Source: Pseudomonadota bacterium (GTDB lineage Bacteria; Pseudomonadota; Gammaproteobacteria; UBA5335). From it: DNA of 12,694 bases. The DNA lies in assembly GCA_002862965.1 (NCBI GenBank), contig PKCW01000315.1:1-12694 (forward strand), read 5' to 3'. Under the pieces are notes generated by a model, which saw nothing but the letters and a program-made list of their open reading frames with translations, did not search any database and was not told where the DNA came from. The position numbers and the translations under genes were made by a program. Every line of letters begins with the position of its first letter. Position 1 is the stretch's first letter. This document shows positions 6,941 to 12,694 of the stretch, in pieces.

Positions 6941-7951
6941 TCATCCCGGCCGGCGGTCGGTTTCAAGCGCGGCCAGCAGGGCGGCGGGCGACAGAAAGCG
7001 CGGCGGATCCTGTTCCTCCAGCGCGTGGACGAGCCGCACCAGGGCGTCGTTGACGGGCGTCGGCCGCCCGATGGCGCGGCCCAGCGCGCCGATCTCGCCA
7101 TTGATCTGCTCGACCTCGGTGGGCCGGCCGGCGGCGATGTCGGCGGCCATCGACGGCTGCGCCGTCGCGCTCAGGCTGTTGCCCAGACGGGCCGCATACG
7201 CCGGTAGCGGCCCCAGATAGAGGCCCATCATCCGGTACGCGCGATAGGGCACCGGCAAGGGCATGCGGAACGGGATGCCGGCCGCCGCGAGCGTCGCCGC
7301 CGCCTCGTCCAGCGTGTGCAGAAAGGCGCGGCGCAGGTGGCGATCGCCCATCAGGTCGAGAAAGCCCGCGTCGGTCAGCGTGCAGATGGCGTTGTTCAGG
7401 TTGAACAGGAGCTTGCCCCAGGCCGCCGAGGCGTCGCCCTGGGTCACCCTGAACCCGGCGCGGCGCAGGCTGGCGCGCCAGGGCGCGTCACGCTGTTCCA
7501 GGGTGAGCATGGGACGCGTGGTGAGCCGGTAGCCGAGCGGCGCGTCGACCTTGCTGTTGAACAGCACCGTCAGATGGGACACGCTGCGGCCCGGCAGCGC
7601 CCCGCGCAGGAGGTCGGTCGAACGCACGCCGTTCAGGCAACTGACCACCGGCACCGCCGGCGGCAGTGCGCGCAGCGTGGCCGCCACGGTGTCGAGCGCG
7701 GGATACTTCACGGCGATGAGCACCCGGCGCGGTGCAAAGTCCGTCAGCCGCGCGCCCATCGGCACTCCGGCGGCGATCACCGGGGCCCGGCGCGAGGCAA
7801 ATTCCACGCGCAGCGTCACGGGCATGGGCGCTCCGGCGTCGCCGGTCTGCCGCACCAGCAGGCCGGTCGCATGCCCGCTGGCATGCAGCAGGGTGGCCAG
7901 CACGCCGCCCACGGCGCCCGCGCCCACGATCAGGGTCTCGACTTCGATCAT
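6941..7951 (-). CDS. panE: 2-dehydropantoate 2-reductase (ketopantoate reductase family)
   Basis: This 336-residue protein has the N-terminal Rossmann motif VGAGAVGG (G10, G12, G15) for NADPH, CLNGVRS (105-111) in the middle, the catalytic-type lysine in AWGKLLFNLNNAI (Lys180), and the C-terminal SMAADIAAGRPTEVEQINGE (267-286) with Glu279, the usual ketopantoate-binding acid region. The expected reaction is NADPH-dependent reduction of 2-dehydropantoate to pantoate for pantothenate and CoA synthesis. The ApbA/PanE family has paralogs with other substrates, so the substrate is inferred. The ATG at 7951 has GGGAGG 9-10 bases upstream. It lies 129 bases after the antiporter gene, same strand; read-through transcription is possible. 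It converges on the isomerase gene. Confidence 0.9.
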   Translation of the reverse strand: MIEVETLIVGAGAVGGVLATLLHASGHATGLLVRQTGDAGAPMPVTLRVEFASRRAPVIAAGVPMGARLTDFAPRRVLIAVKYPALDTVAATLRALPPAVPVVSCLNGVRSTDLLRGALPGRSVSHLTVLFNSKVDAPLGYRLTTRPMLTLEQRDAPWRASLRRAGFRVTQGDASAAWGKLLFNLNNAICTLTDAGFLDLMGDRHLRRAFLHTLDEAAATLAAAGIPFRMPLPVPYRAYRMMGLYLGPLPAYAARLGNSLSATAQPSMAADIAAGRPTEVEQINGEIGALGRAIGRPTPVNDALVRLVHALEEQDPPRFLSPAALLAALETDRRPG

Positions 7952-8080
7952 GTTTCGGCGCCTCCCTGCGCCTGCAACGTCAGCGAAACGAAGCGCCCGG
8001 ACGCGCGGCGCGGGCCGGTGTCCGACGCCGACAGGGGCGCCGCATGCAATCCGGCAGCGGCGCCCGGGCGATGGCGTCCC

Positions 8081-9805
8081 TCAGATCGCTCCGGCCGGGA
8101 CGGCGGCGGGCACGCCGGGCCGGAATCGTGTCAGGACGTGGTCGGTCATGCCGCGTGCCAGTTCGCGCTCGGCGAAGAAGACCTCGCCGCAGTCCTCGGC
8201 CCGCAGCAGCTCGGCCTCCTCGGCGTTGTGCGTGCGCAGGACCACCGCGATGGCGGGGTTGAACCGCCGCGCCTGGCGCACCATCTGGCGCACGTGGAGC
8301 GTTTCGGGGATGGCGATCACCAGCACCCGGGCGGCGCCGATCCGCGCCTCGGCGAGAACGTCGCTCTGCGTGGCATTGCCGTTCACGGCGACCCGCTCCT
8401 CCCGCCGCAGGCGCTCGACCAGTTCGCGGTTGTGCTCGACGGTCACATGCGGCACGCCCGCCTCGATCAATGCCTCGGCAATCTGCCGACCGACCCGTCC
8501 ACCGCCGACGATGACGGCATGGTCGTTCAGCGTCGCGGGATCAAACCCCTCCGGTAGCCGTGCCAGCGGATCGGACTCGCCGGGCAGGTTTTCGGCCCGG
8601 AAAAACCGCCTGATCCGCTGACCGAACAGCCCGATCAGCGAAAACATCGAGGCATTTCCGGCGATGGACAGCAACGCGCCGGCCAGGATCAGGCTCTGGC
8701 CCTGGGCGGGGAGCAGCCCCAGACTCACGCCCAAGCCGGCCAGGATGAAGGAGAACTCGCCGATCTGCGCCAGGCTGGCCGCGACGATCAGCGCGGTATT
8801 CAGGGGATAGCGCAACAGCAGCACCAGCCCGATTGCGGCCACCGACTTGCCGATCATGATGATGGCCACCACCGCCGCGACCTTGCCCGGCTCGCGCCAC
8901 ACCACGGCGGGATCGAACAGCATCCCGACCGACACGAAGAACAACACCGCGAAGGCGTCGCGCAGCGGCAGCGATTCCTCTGCCGCCCGGTGGCTGAATT
9001 CCGATTCGCGCATCATCATGCCGGCGAAGAAGGCGCCCAGCGCGAAAGACACGTCGAACAGCTTGGCCGCGCCGAACGCCACGCCCACGGCGATGGCGAC
9101 CACCCCGAGCGTGAACAGCTCGCGCGAGCCGGTGCGCGTCACCCACCAGAGGATCTTGGGCAGGACGCGGCGACCGACGACCAGCATCAACACGACGAAG
9201 GCGGCGACCTTGGCGAGCGTGATGCCGATCGCCGATCCGATGTCGCCGCGGCTGGCCTCGGCCGGGCCCTGACCGGCGGACAGCACTTCCGCCACTGCCG
9301 GCAGCAGAACCAGCACCAGGACCATCACCAGATCCTCGACGATGAGCCAGCCCACGGCGATCTGGCCATGGATGGAGCGCAGCAGGCCCTGGGCTTCCAG
9401 CGCACGCAGCAACACGACCGTGCTGGCGACGGAGAGCGACAGGCCGAACACCAGCGCTGCGCCCGGGCTCCATCCCCACCACAGGGCCACGCCCGCGCCC
9501 AGCGCGGTGGCGGCCGCAATCTGCACGATGGCGCCGGGCACGGCGACGCGCCGCACCGCCATCAGGTCGTCGAGCGAGAAATGCAGCCCGACGCCGAACA
9601 TCAGCAACATGACGCCGATCTCGGCGAGCTGGCTGGCAAGCCCCATGTCGGCGACGAAACCGGGCGTTGCCGGCCCGATCAGCACGCCGGCCAGGAGATA
9701 GCCCACCAGCGGCGGCATGCGCAGCCGCGCCGCGAGCAGCCCGAACACCATGGCCAGTCCGAAGCCTGCCGCGATCGTGGCGATCAGATTCACGTCATGC
9801 GGCAT
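8081..9805 (-). CDS. YbaL/Kef-type cation:proton antiporter (CPA2)
   Basis: This 574-residue membrane protein has about 12 hydrophobic segments over residues 5-410, matching the Na+/H+ exchanger domain, then a cytoplasmic RCK/TrkA-N domain (about 426-550) with the nucleotide-binding glycines GGGRVG (434-439). Conserved stretches shared with E. coli YbaL include PLVGYLLAGVLIGP, LMFGVGLHFSLDDLMAVR, GWLIVEDLVMVL, FDVSFALGAFFAGMMM and LPLRDAFAVLFFVSVGMLFD. The family exchanges K+ or Na+ for H+ under ligand control at the RCK domain; YbaL's own physiology is poorly known. The start ATG at 9805 uses GAGGA, which overlaps the stop codon of hda, so the two are probably translationally coupled. No KefF/KefG-like ancillary protein is nearby, which favours a YbaL-type over a glutathione-gated Kef system. 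Confidence 0.92.
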   Translation of the reverse strand: MPHDVNLIATIAAGFGLAMVFGLLAARLRMPPLVGYLLAGVLIGPATPGFVADMGLASQLAEIGVMLLMFGVGLHFSLDDLMAVRRVAVPGAIVQIAAATALGAGVALWWGWSPGAALVFGLSLSVASTVVLLRALEAQGLLRSIHGQIAVGWLIVEDLVMVLVLVLLPAVAEVLSAGQGPAEASRGDIGSAIGITLAKVAAFVVLMLVVGRRVLPKILWWVTRTGSRELFTLGVVAIAVGVAFGAAKLFDVSFALGAFFAGMMMRESEFSHRAAEESLPLRDAFAVLFFVSVGMLFDPAVVWREPGKVAAVVAIIMIGKSVAAIGLVLLLRYPLNTALIVAASLAQIGEFSFILAGLGVSLGLLPAQGQSLILAGALLSIAGNASMFSLIGLFGQRIRRFFRAENLPGESDPLARLPEGFDPATLNDHAVIVGGGRVGRQIAEALIEAGVPHVTVEHNRELVERLRREERVAVNGNATQSDVLAEARIGAARVLVIAIPETLHVRQMVRQARRFNPAIAVVLRTHNAEEAELLRAEDCGEVFFAERELARGMTDHVLTRFRPGVPAAVPAGAI

Positions 9806-9814
9806 CGCCAGTCC

Positions 9815-10564
9815 TCAGTTTGGGTTTGGGTGGGTCCGGTCCGCCTCGCCCAGCAGGGCGCGCAGCAAGGGAATGGTCAGGCGCCGCTGGGCCGCCAGCG
9901 CCTCCCGGTCGAGGGTATCGAGCACGGCGAACAGGTGCGCGGGATGTCGCGCCTCCCGCGCCATGAGATAGCGCGCCACCGGCTCGGCCAGGATCAGGCC
10001 CCGGCGCGCCGCGCGCGCCTGCAGCGCCCGCAGCTTGCCCTCGTCGTCGAGCGGCGTGAGCCCATAGACACCGCCCCAGCCCAGACGGGAACCCAGATCG
10101 GCCAGCGCCCACGCGCAGCCGCTCGGCGCCGCATCCGCTGCGGCGGCGAACACCCCGCCGGTGTCCTGAAGCTCATGAAACAGCGCGAGGAGGGCCCGCT
10201 CCCACGCGCGCTGCCCGGCGATGTGGTCGATGGCATCGACGGCCACCACGGCGCCGGGCGGCGCCCAGCCGTCCAGCAACGCGGGCGCCCAGCGCGCAGC
10301 GTCGGCGAGGCACAGGTAGCGGATCGGCCGATGCGCCTGGCTTTCCCGACACAGCGCCTTGAGCAGGTGGCTCTTGCCGCTGCCCGTGGGGCCGGCCAGA
10401 AACAGCGTTCCCCGGGCGCCGGGCCGGGCCAGCGCCTGCGCCGCCGCCAGCGCGACGCCGTTGTCGGACGCGGCCGGCAGGTGGAAGTTCTCGAAGGCGT
10501 CTTCATCGGTCAGTTGCACCGGCAGTGGCAACTGCTCGCCCATCCGGCGGTCCGCACCGCTCAT
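9815..10564 (-). CDS. hda: DnaA regulatory inactivator Hda
   Basis: A 249-residue DnaA-like AAA+ protein. Near the N-terminus, QLPLPV (11-16) matches the beta-clamp binding motif through which Hda joins the loaded clamp. Walker A is GPTGSGKS (58-65), Walker B VVAVDAID (106-113), and LADLGSRLGWGGVY (154-167) holds the Box VII arginine (Arg160) needed to stimulate ATP hydrolysis on DnaA. LTIPLLRALL closes the lid domain. There is no DnaA DNA-binding domain IV, which separates it from DnaA. The known role is RIDA: turning DnaA-ATP into DnaA-ADP after initiation. The chosen start ATG overlaps the upstream stop by 4 bases (ATGA); a second ATG at 10543 is also possible. The long upstream extension of this frame to 11011 crosses other genes and is rejected. 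Confidence 0.93.
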   Translation of the reverse strand: MSGADRRMGEQLPLPVQLTDEDAFENFHLPAASDNGVALAAAQALARPGARGTLFLAGPTGSGKSHLLKALCRESQAHRPIRYLCLADAARWAPALLDGWAPPGAVVAVDAIDHIAGQRAWERALLALFHELQDTGGVFAAAADAAPSGCAWALADLGSRLGWGGVYGLTPLDDEGKLRALQARAARRGLILAEPVARYLMAREARHPAHLFAVLDTLDREALAAQRRLTIPLLRALLGEADRTHPNPN

Positions 10565-10905
10565 GGCGTGCGCCGCCAGTCGAGTTCGAGCCGCGTCTCG
10601 GTCACGGCCGCGGGGCCGGTGGCGCGGTGCAGGCGACCACCCGCTTCCAGCAGGCCGATCAGCGACTCGGGGGGCAGCGCGGTCGTCGCCTGCCAGAGGA
10701 AGGTCGTCCGGTCGGCTTCCTCGAGGAACAACTGGCCCAGACTGCCCTGCGCGCGCAGTTCGGCCGCGATGGCGGCATAGTCCTCGTAGGCGACGACATC
10801 GTGCACCGCGATCCGCACGGTGCGCGCCGCGCCGTCGGCGTGCAGCGCGCCCGCGGACAGTCCCAGCAGGCACCCGAATGCACGGGCGGCAAGCCCCGGT
10901 TTCAT
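10561..10905 (-). CDS. Short secreted DUF2066-like protein
   Basis: A 114-residue product with a probable signal peptide (Lys3, Arg8, hydrophobic core, Ala-rich cleavage region ending near residue 23). The mature part, with VRIAVHDVVAYEDYAAI, GQLFLEEADRTTFLWQ and SLIGLLEAGGRL, resembles the C-terminal half of DUF2066 proteins, which in many gammaproteobacteria lie between purM and hda. Family members are usually about 350 residues, so this is either a shortened descendant or a distinct small protein; assignment is from memory of family pattern. Function is unknown. ATG 10905 is placed 9 bases after GAGG; a GTG at 10911 is the alternative. It overlaps hda by 4 bases and is divergent from purM. 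Confidence 0.7.
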   Translation of the reverse strand: MKPGLAARAFGCLLGLSAGALHADGAARTVRIAVHDVVAYEDYAAIAAELRAQGSLGQLFLEEADRTTFLWQATTALPPESLIGLLEAGGRLHRATGPAAVTETRLELDWRRTP

Positions 10906-10949
10906 GCTCACTCGCCTCTCCCTTTTTCAGCTCCCCGATGCCGCTGGGG

Positions 10950-10955
10950 TAAGAT
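10950..10955 (+). promoter_or_regulatory. Possible -10 element of purM-purN
   Basis: TAAGAT (4 of 6 matches to TATAAT), within GGGGTAAGATACACC, lies 42 bases before the purM ATG in the 92-base divergent gap. The T-rich stretch at 10923-10928 is too far away for an ideal -35. Tentative. Confidence 0.4.
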
Positions 10956-10997
10956 ACACCATCGCCCGACTCCCACCTTCCGGCTCCAAGGAACCCC

Positions 10998-12044
10998 ATG
11001 AGCGGCAACACGCCCCTGACCTACCGCGACGCCGGCGTCGACATCGATGCCGGCAATCGCCTGGTGGACCGCATCAAGCCCGCCGCCGCACGCACCACGC
11101 GGCCCGAAGTGCTGGGCGGCCTGGGCGGCTTCGGCGCGCTGTTCGCGCTGCCGGTCGACCGCTACCGCGAGCCGGTGCTGGTGTCGACCACCGACGGCGT
11201 GGGCACCAAGCTCAAGCTGGCGCTGGACATGGACCGGCTCGACACCATCGGCATCGATCTGGTCGCCATGTGCGTCAACGATCTGATCGTGCAGGGCGCC
11301 GAGCCGCTGCTGTTCCTGGACTACTACGCGACCGGGCGCCTGGACGTGGACCGTGCGGCAACGGTCATCGAAGGCATCGCCGCCGGCTGCGCCGCGTCGG
11401 GCTGCGCCCTGGTCGGTGGCGAGACCGCCGAGATGCCGGGGCTCTACGCCGAGGCCGATTTCGATCTGGCCGGATTCGCGGTCGGTGTCGTCGAACGCGC
11501 GCGCATCCTGGACGGCCGCGCCGTGGCGCCGGGGGACGCCATTCTGGGGCTGTTCTCCTCCGGCCCGCATTCCAACGGGTATTCGCTGATTCGTCGCATC
11601 CTCGCCCAGGGTCAGGCCCCGCTCGACACGCCGATCGGGGACACCACCCTGGGCGCGGCCCTGCTCATGCCCACGCGGCTGTACGTCAAACCGGTGCTCG
11701 CGCTGCTGGCGGCGCAGCCCGTGCATGCGCTGGCCCACATCACCGGCGGTGGCCTGGTCGAAAACCTGCCGCGCGTGCTGCCGGCCGGGACGCGTGCCGT
11801 GATCGACCCCGGCCGCTGGCGTCGCCCGGCCGTCTTCGACTGGCTGCAGGCCGCGGGCGCGGTGCCCGAGGCCGAGATGTGGCGCACCTTCAACTGCGGC
11901 ATCGGCATGGCCGTCTGCCTGCCGGCCGAGGCCGCCGAGCCGGCGCTCGCCCTGCTCGCGGCGCAGGGCGCGCCGGGCGCCGTGATCGGCCACATCGAGG
12001 CCGCCGAGGCAGCGCGGCCCACCGTCGTCCTCGCCGGCGCATGA
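10998..12044 (+). CDS. purM: Phosphoribosylformylglycinamidine cyclo-ligase
   Basis: This 348-residue AIR synthetase has the normal family length. Visible signatures are [13 protein letters not shown] (63-75), [20 protein letters not shown] (90-109), [11 protein letters not shown] (140-150), [18 protein letters not shown] and [16 protein letters not shown]. It catalyses the ATP-dependent closure of FGAM to AIR, step five of purine synthesis, in the cytosol. The ATG at 10998 has AAGGA 5 bases upstream. The stop codon overlaps the next start (ATGA), the usual purM-purN coupling. The gene looks intact. Confidence 0.97.
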   Translation: MSGNTPLTYRDAGVDIDAGNRLVDRIKPAAARTTRPEVLGGLGGFGALFALPVDRYREPVLVSTTDGVGTKLKLALDMDRLDTIGIDLVAMCVNDLIVQGAEPLLFLDYYATGRLDVDRAATVIEGIAAGCAASGCALVGGETAEMPGLYAEADFDLAGFAVGVVERARILDGRAVAPGDAILGLFSSGPHSNGYSLIRRILAQGQAPLDTPIGDTTLGAALLMPTRLYVKPVLALLAAQPVHALAHITGGGLVENLPRVLPAGTRAVIDPGRWRRPAVFDWLQAAGAVPEAEMWRTFNCGIGMAVCLPAEAAEPALALLAAQGAPGAVIGHIEAAEAARPTVVLAGA

Positions 12045-12694
12045 ACGCGCCGTTGCGCGTTGCGGTGCTGATTTCGGGCGCGGGCAGCAACCTTCAGGCC
12101 CTGCTCGATGCCGAGGCCCGCGAGGGCTATCGGGTGGTCGGCGTCGTCAGTAATCGCCCCGCCGCGGCCGGCCTCGAGCGGGCGCGGGCGGCGGGCATCC
12201 CGGCGCTCACGATCGACCACACCGCCTTTGCCGACCGACCCGCGTTCGAGGCCGCCCTCGGGGCCGCGCTCGAGCGCCTGGCGCCCGACCTGATCGTGCT
12301 GGCTTATGGCACGAACGAGGGCGCCGACACCGACTACTCGATGCCTCGGTACCGTGAGGATCTCACGGGTGTGTTGTCGGTGGTGCGAGCAGTGCTTCCC
12401 GAGACCCCCTGCATCCTGGTGGGGCCGAGCGACCGTGCCACCATCGTGAGGAAGGGGCACACCTACAAAATCTGGGGTCGCACCGCGCTTGTGGCCCAGG
12501 TGCAGCGAGAGGTGGCCCCCCAGTTCGAGTGTGCATTCTGGGACTGGCAGATGGCCCAGGGAGGGCCGGGTGGGATGCTCAGCTGGAGAGCCGTTGACCC
12601 ACCGCTGGCCGGTTGGGATTACATTCACTTCACGCAAGCTGGATATGAACACTCCGCGGCGATGTTCCTTGCGGCGCTCGATGACGCTGCGTTG
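12041..12694 (+). CDS. Chimeric frame: PurN N-terminus joined to SGNH hydrolase C-terminus, 3' end open
   Basis: Residues 1-88 are a normal GAR transformylase start: [18 protein letters not shown] (5-22, phosphate-binding loop), VVGVVSNRP (32-40), GIPALTIDH (52-60) and LAPDLIVLA (80-88). A true PurN would continue with GFMRIL and the catalytic Asn/His/Asp region. Instead, from Tyr89 the frame reads YGTNEG (89-94, SGNH block III GxN), [31 protein letters not shown] and [12 protein letters not shown] (191-202, the block V Asp193-x-x-His196 dyad), all typical of SGNH/GDSL esterases. The hydrolase N-terminus with its GDS serine block is absent, and so is PurN's catalytic half, so neither activity is expected. 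GC content falls and codons such as AGA, GGA, CCA and TTG appear after the join. The frame stays open to the last base. Confidence 0.85.
   Translation, partial: MNAPLRVAVLISGAGSNLQALLDAEAREGYRVVGVVSNRPAAAGLERARAAGIPALTIDHTAFADRPAFEAALGAALERLAPDLIVLAYGTNEGADTDYSMPRYREDLTGVLSVVRAVLPETPCILVGPSDRATIVRKGHTYKIWGRTALVAQVQREVAPQFECAFWDWQMAQGGPGGMLSWRAVDPPLAGWDYIHFTQAGYEHSAAMFLAALDDAAL
12284..12304 (+). other. Probable chimeric junction
   Basis: These bases encode PDLIVLA (residues 82-88), a stretch compatible with both PurN (PDxxVLAG) and SGNH hydrolases ([12 protein letters not shown]). The breakpoint must lie in or beside it. A short identical stretch in two unrelated genes is a classic place for misassembly or template switching, and can also support illegitimate recombination. 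Confidence 0.75.

Noticed and set aside
6681..7101. Minus-strand frames with Lys/Arg/Glu-rich repeats read through the 10-base repeat
   Set aside because: A 10-base unit changes frame with each copy, and the repetitive peptide is a by-product; these frames also overlap the ends of panE and the isomerase gene.
10565..11011. N-terminal extension of Hda crossing the DUF2066-like gene and the purM start
   Set aside because: Hda homology begins near 10543-10564, and the extension overlaps better-supported genes.
12041..12694. A genuine bifunctional PurN-hydrolase enzyme
   Set aside because: Both parts lack essential catalytic regions, and composition changes at the join; kept instead as a chimera finding.

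Overview
This 12.7 kb window comes from the chromosome of a high-GC gammaproteobacterium. The evidence is housekeeping content and order: hda divergent from purM-purN, a yciI-bolA-PpiC-type isomerase operon, and YgiQ, YciO and YbaL-type proteins that resemble the Escherichia coli family members throughout. No phage, transposase, tRNA, rRNA or CRISPR array was seen. Both ends cut through open reading frames, so the window may be a whole contig.

Layout from left to right. (1) 1-1878, minus: ygiQ, a radical SAM protein truncated by the window start. (2) 1879-2652: a 774-base stretch with no convincing gene but several GC-rich stem-loops, leading into (3) 2653-4396, plus: two tandem, separately terminated genes for secreted paralogs of unknown function. 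Their last 91 residues match at 50 of 91 positions by hand count, they share a motif just after the signal peptide, and they contain proline-punctuated hydrophobic repeats. (4) 4413-5048, minus: yciO. (5) 5216-6736, plus: yciI, bolA and an inner-membrane-type lipoprotein peptidyl-prolyl isomerase, tightly packed. (6) 6737-6940: a convergent gap with a long stem-loop and six copies of a 10-base tandem repeat. (7) 10905 back to 6941, minus: a short DUF2066-like secreted protein, hda, a YbaL/Kef-type antiporter and panE; the first two overlap by 4 bases and the third starts 9 bases later. (8) 10998-12694, plus: purM, overlapping by 4 bases an abnormal purN.

Two things deserve attention. The last open frame starts as a normal PurN (GAR transformylase), but at residues 82-88, where the sequence PDLIVLA fits both families, it switches in frame to the C-terminal half of an SGNH/GDSL hydrolase, with visibly lower GC and different codon use. 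This is either a chimeric assembly joined at a short shared stretch or a real recombination; assembly error is more likely. The tandem secreted paralogs at 2653-4349 are the best candidate for an undescribed protein family. Their sequence gives no known enzyme motif, so I assign no function.
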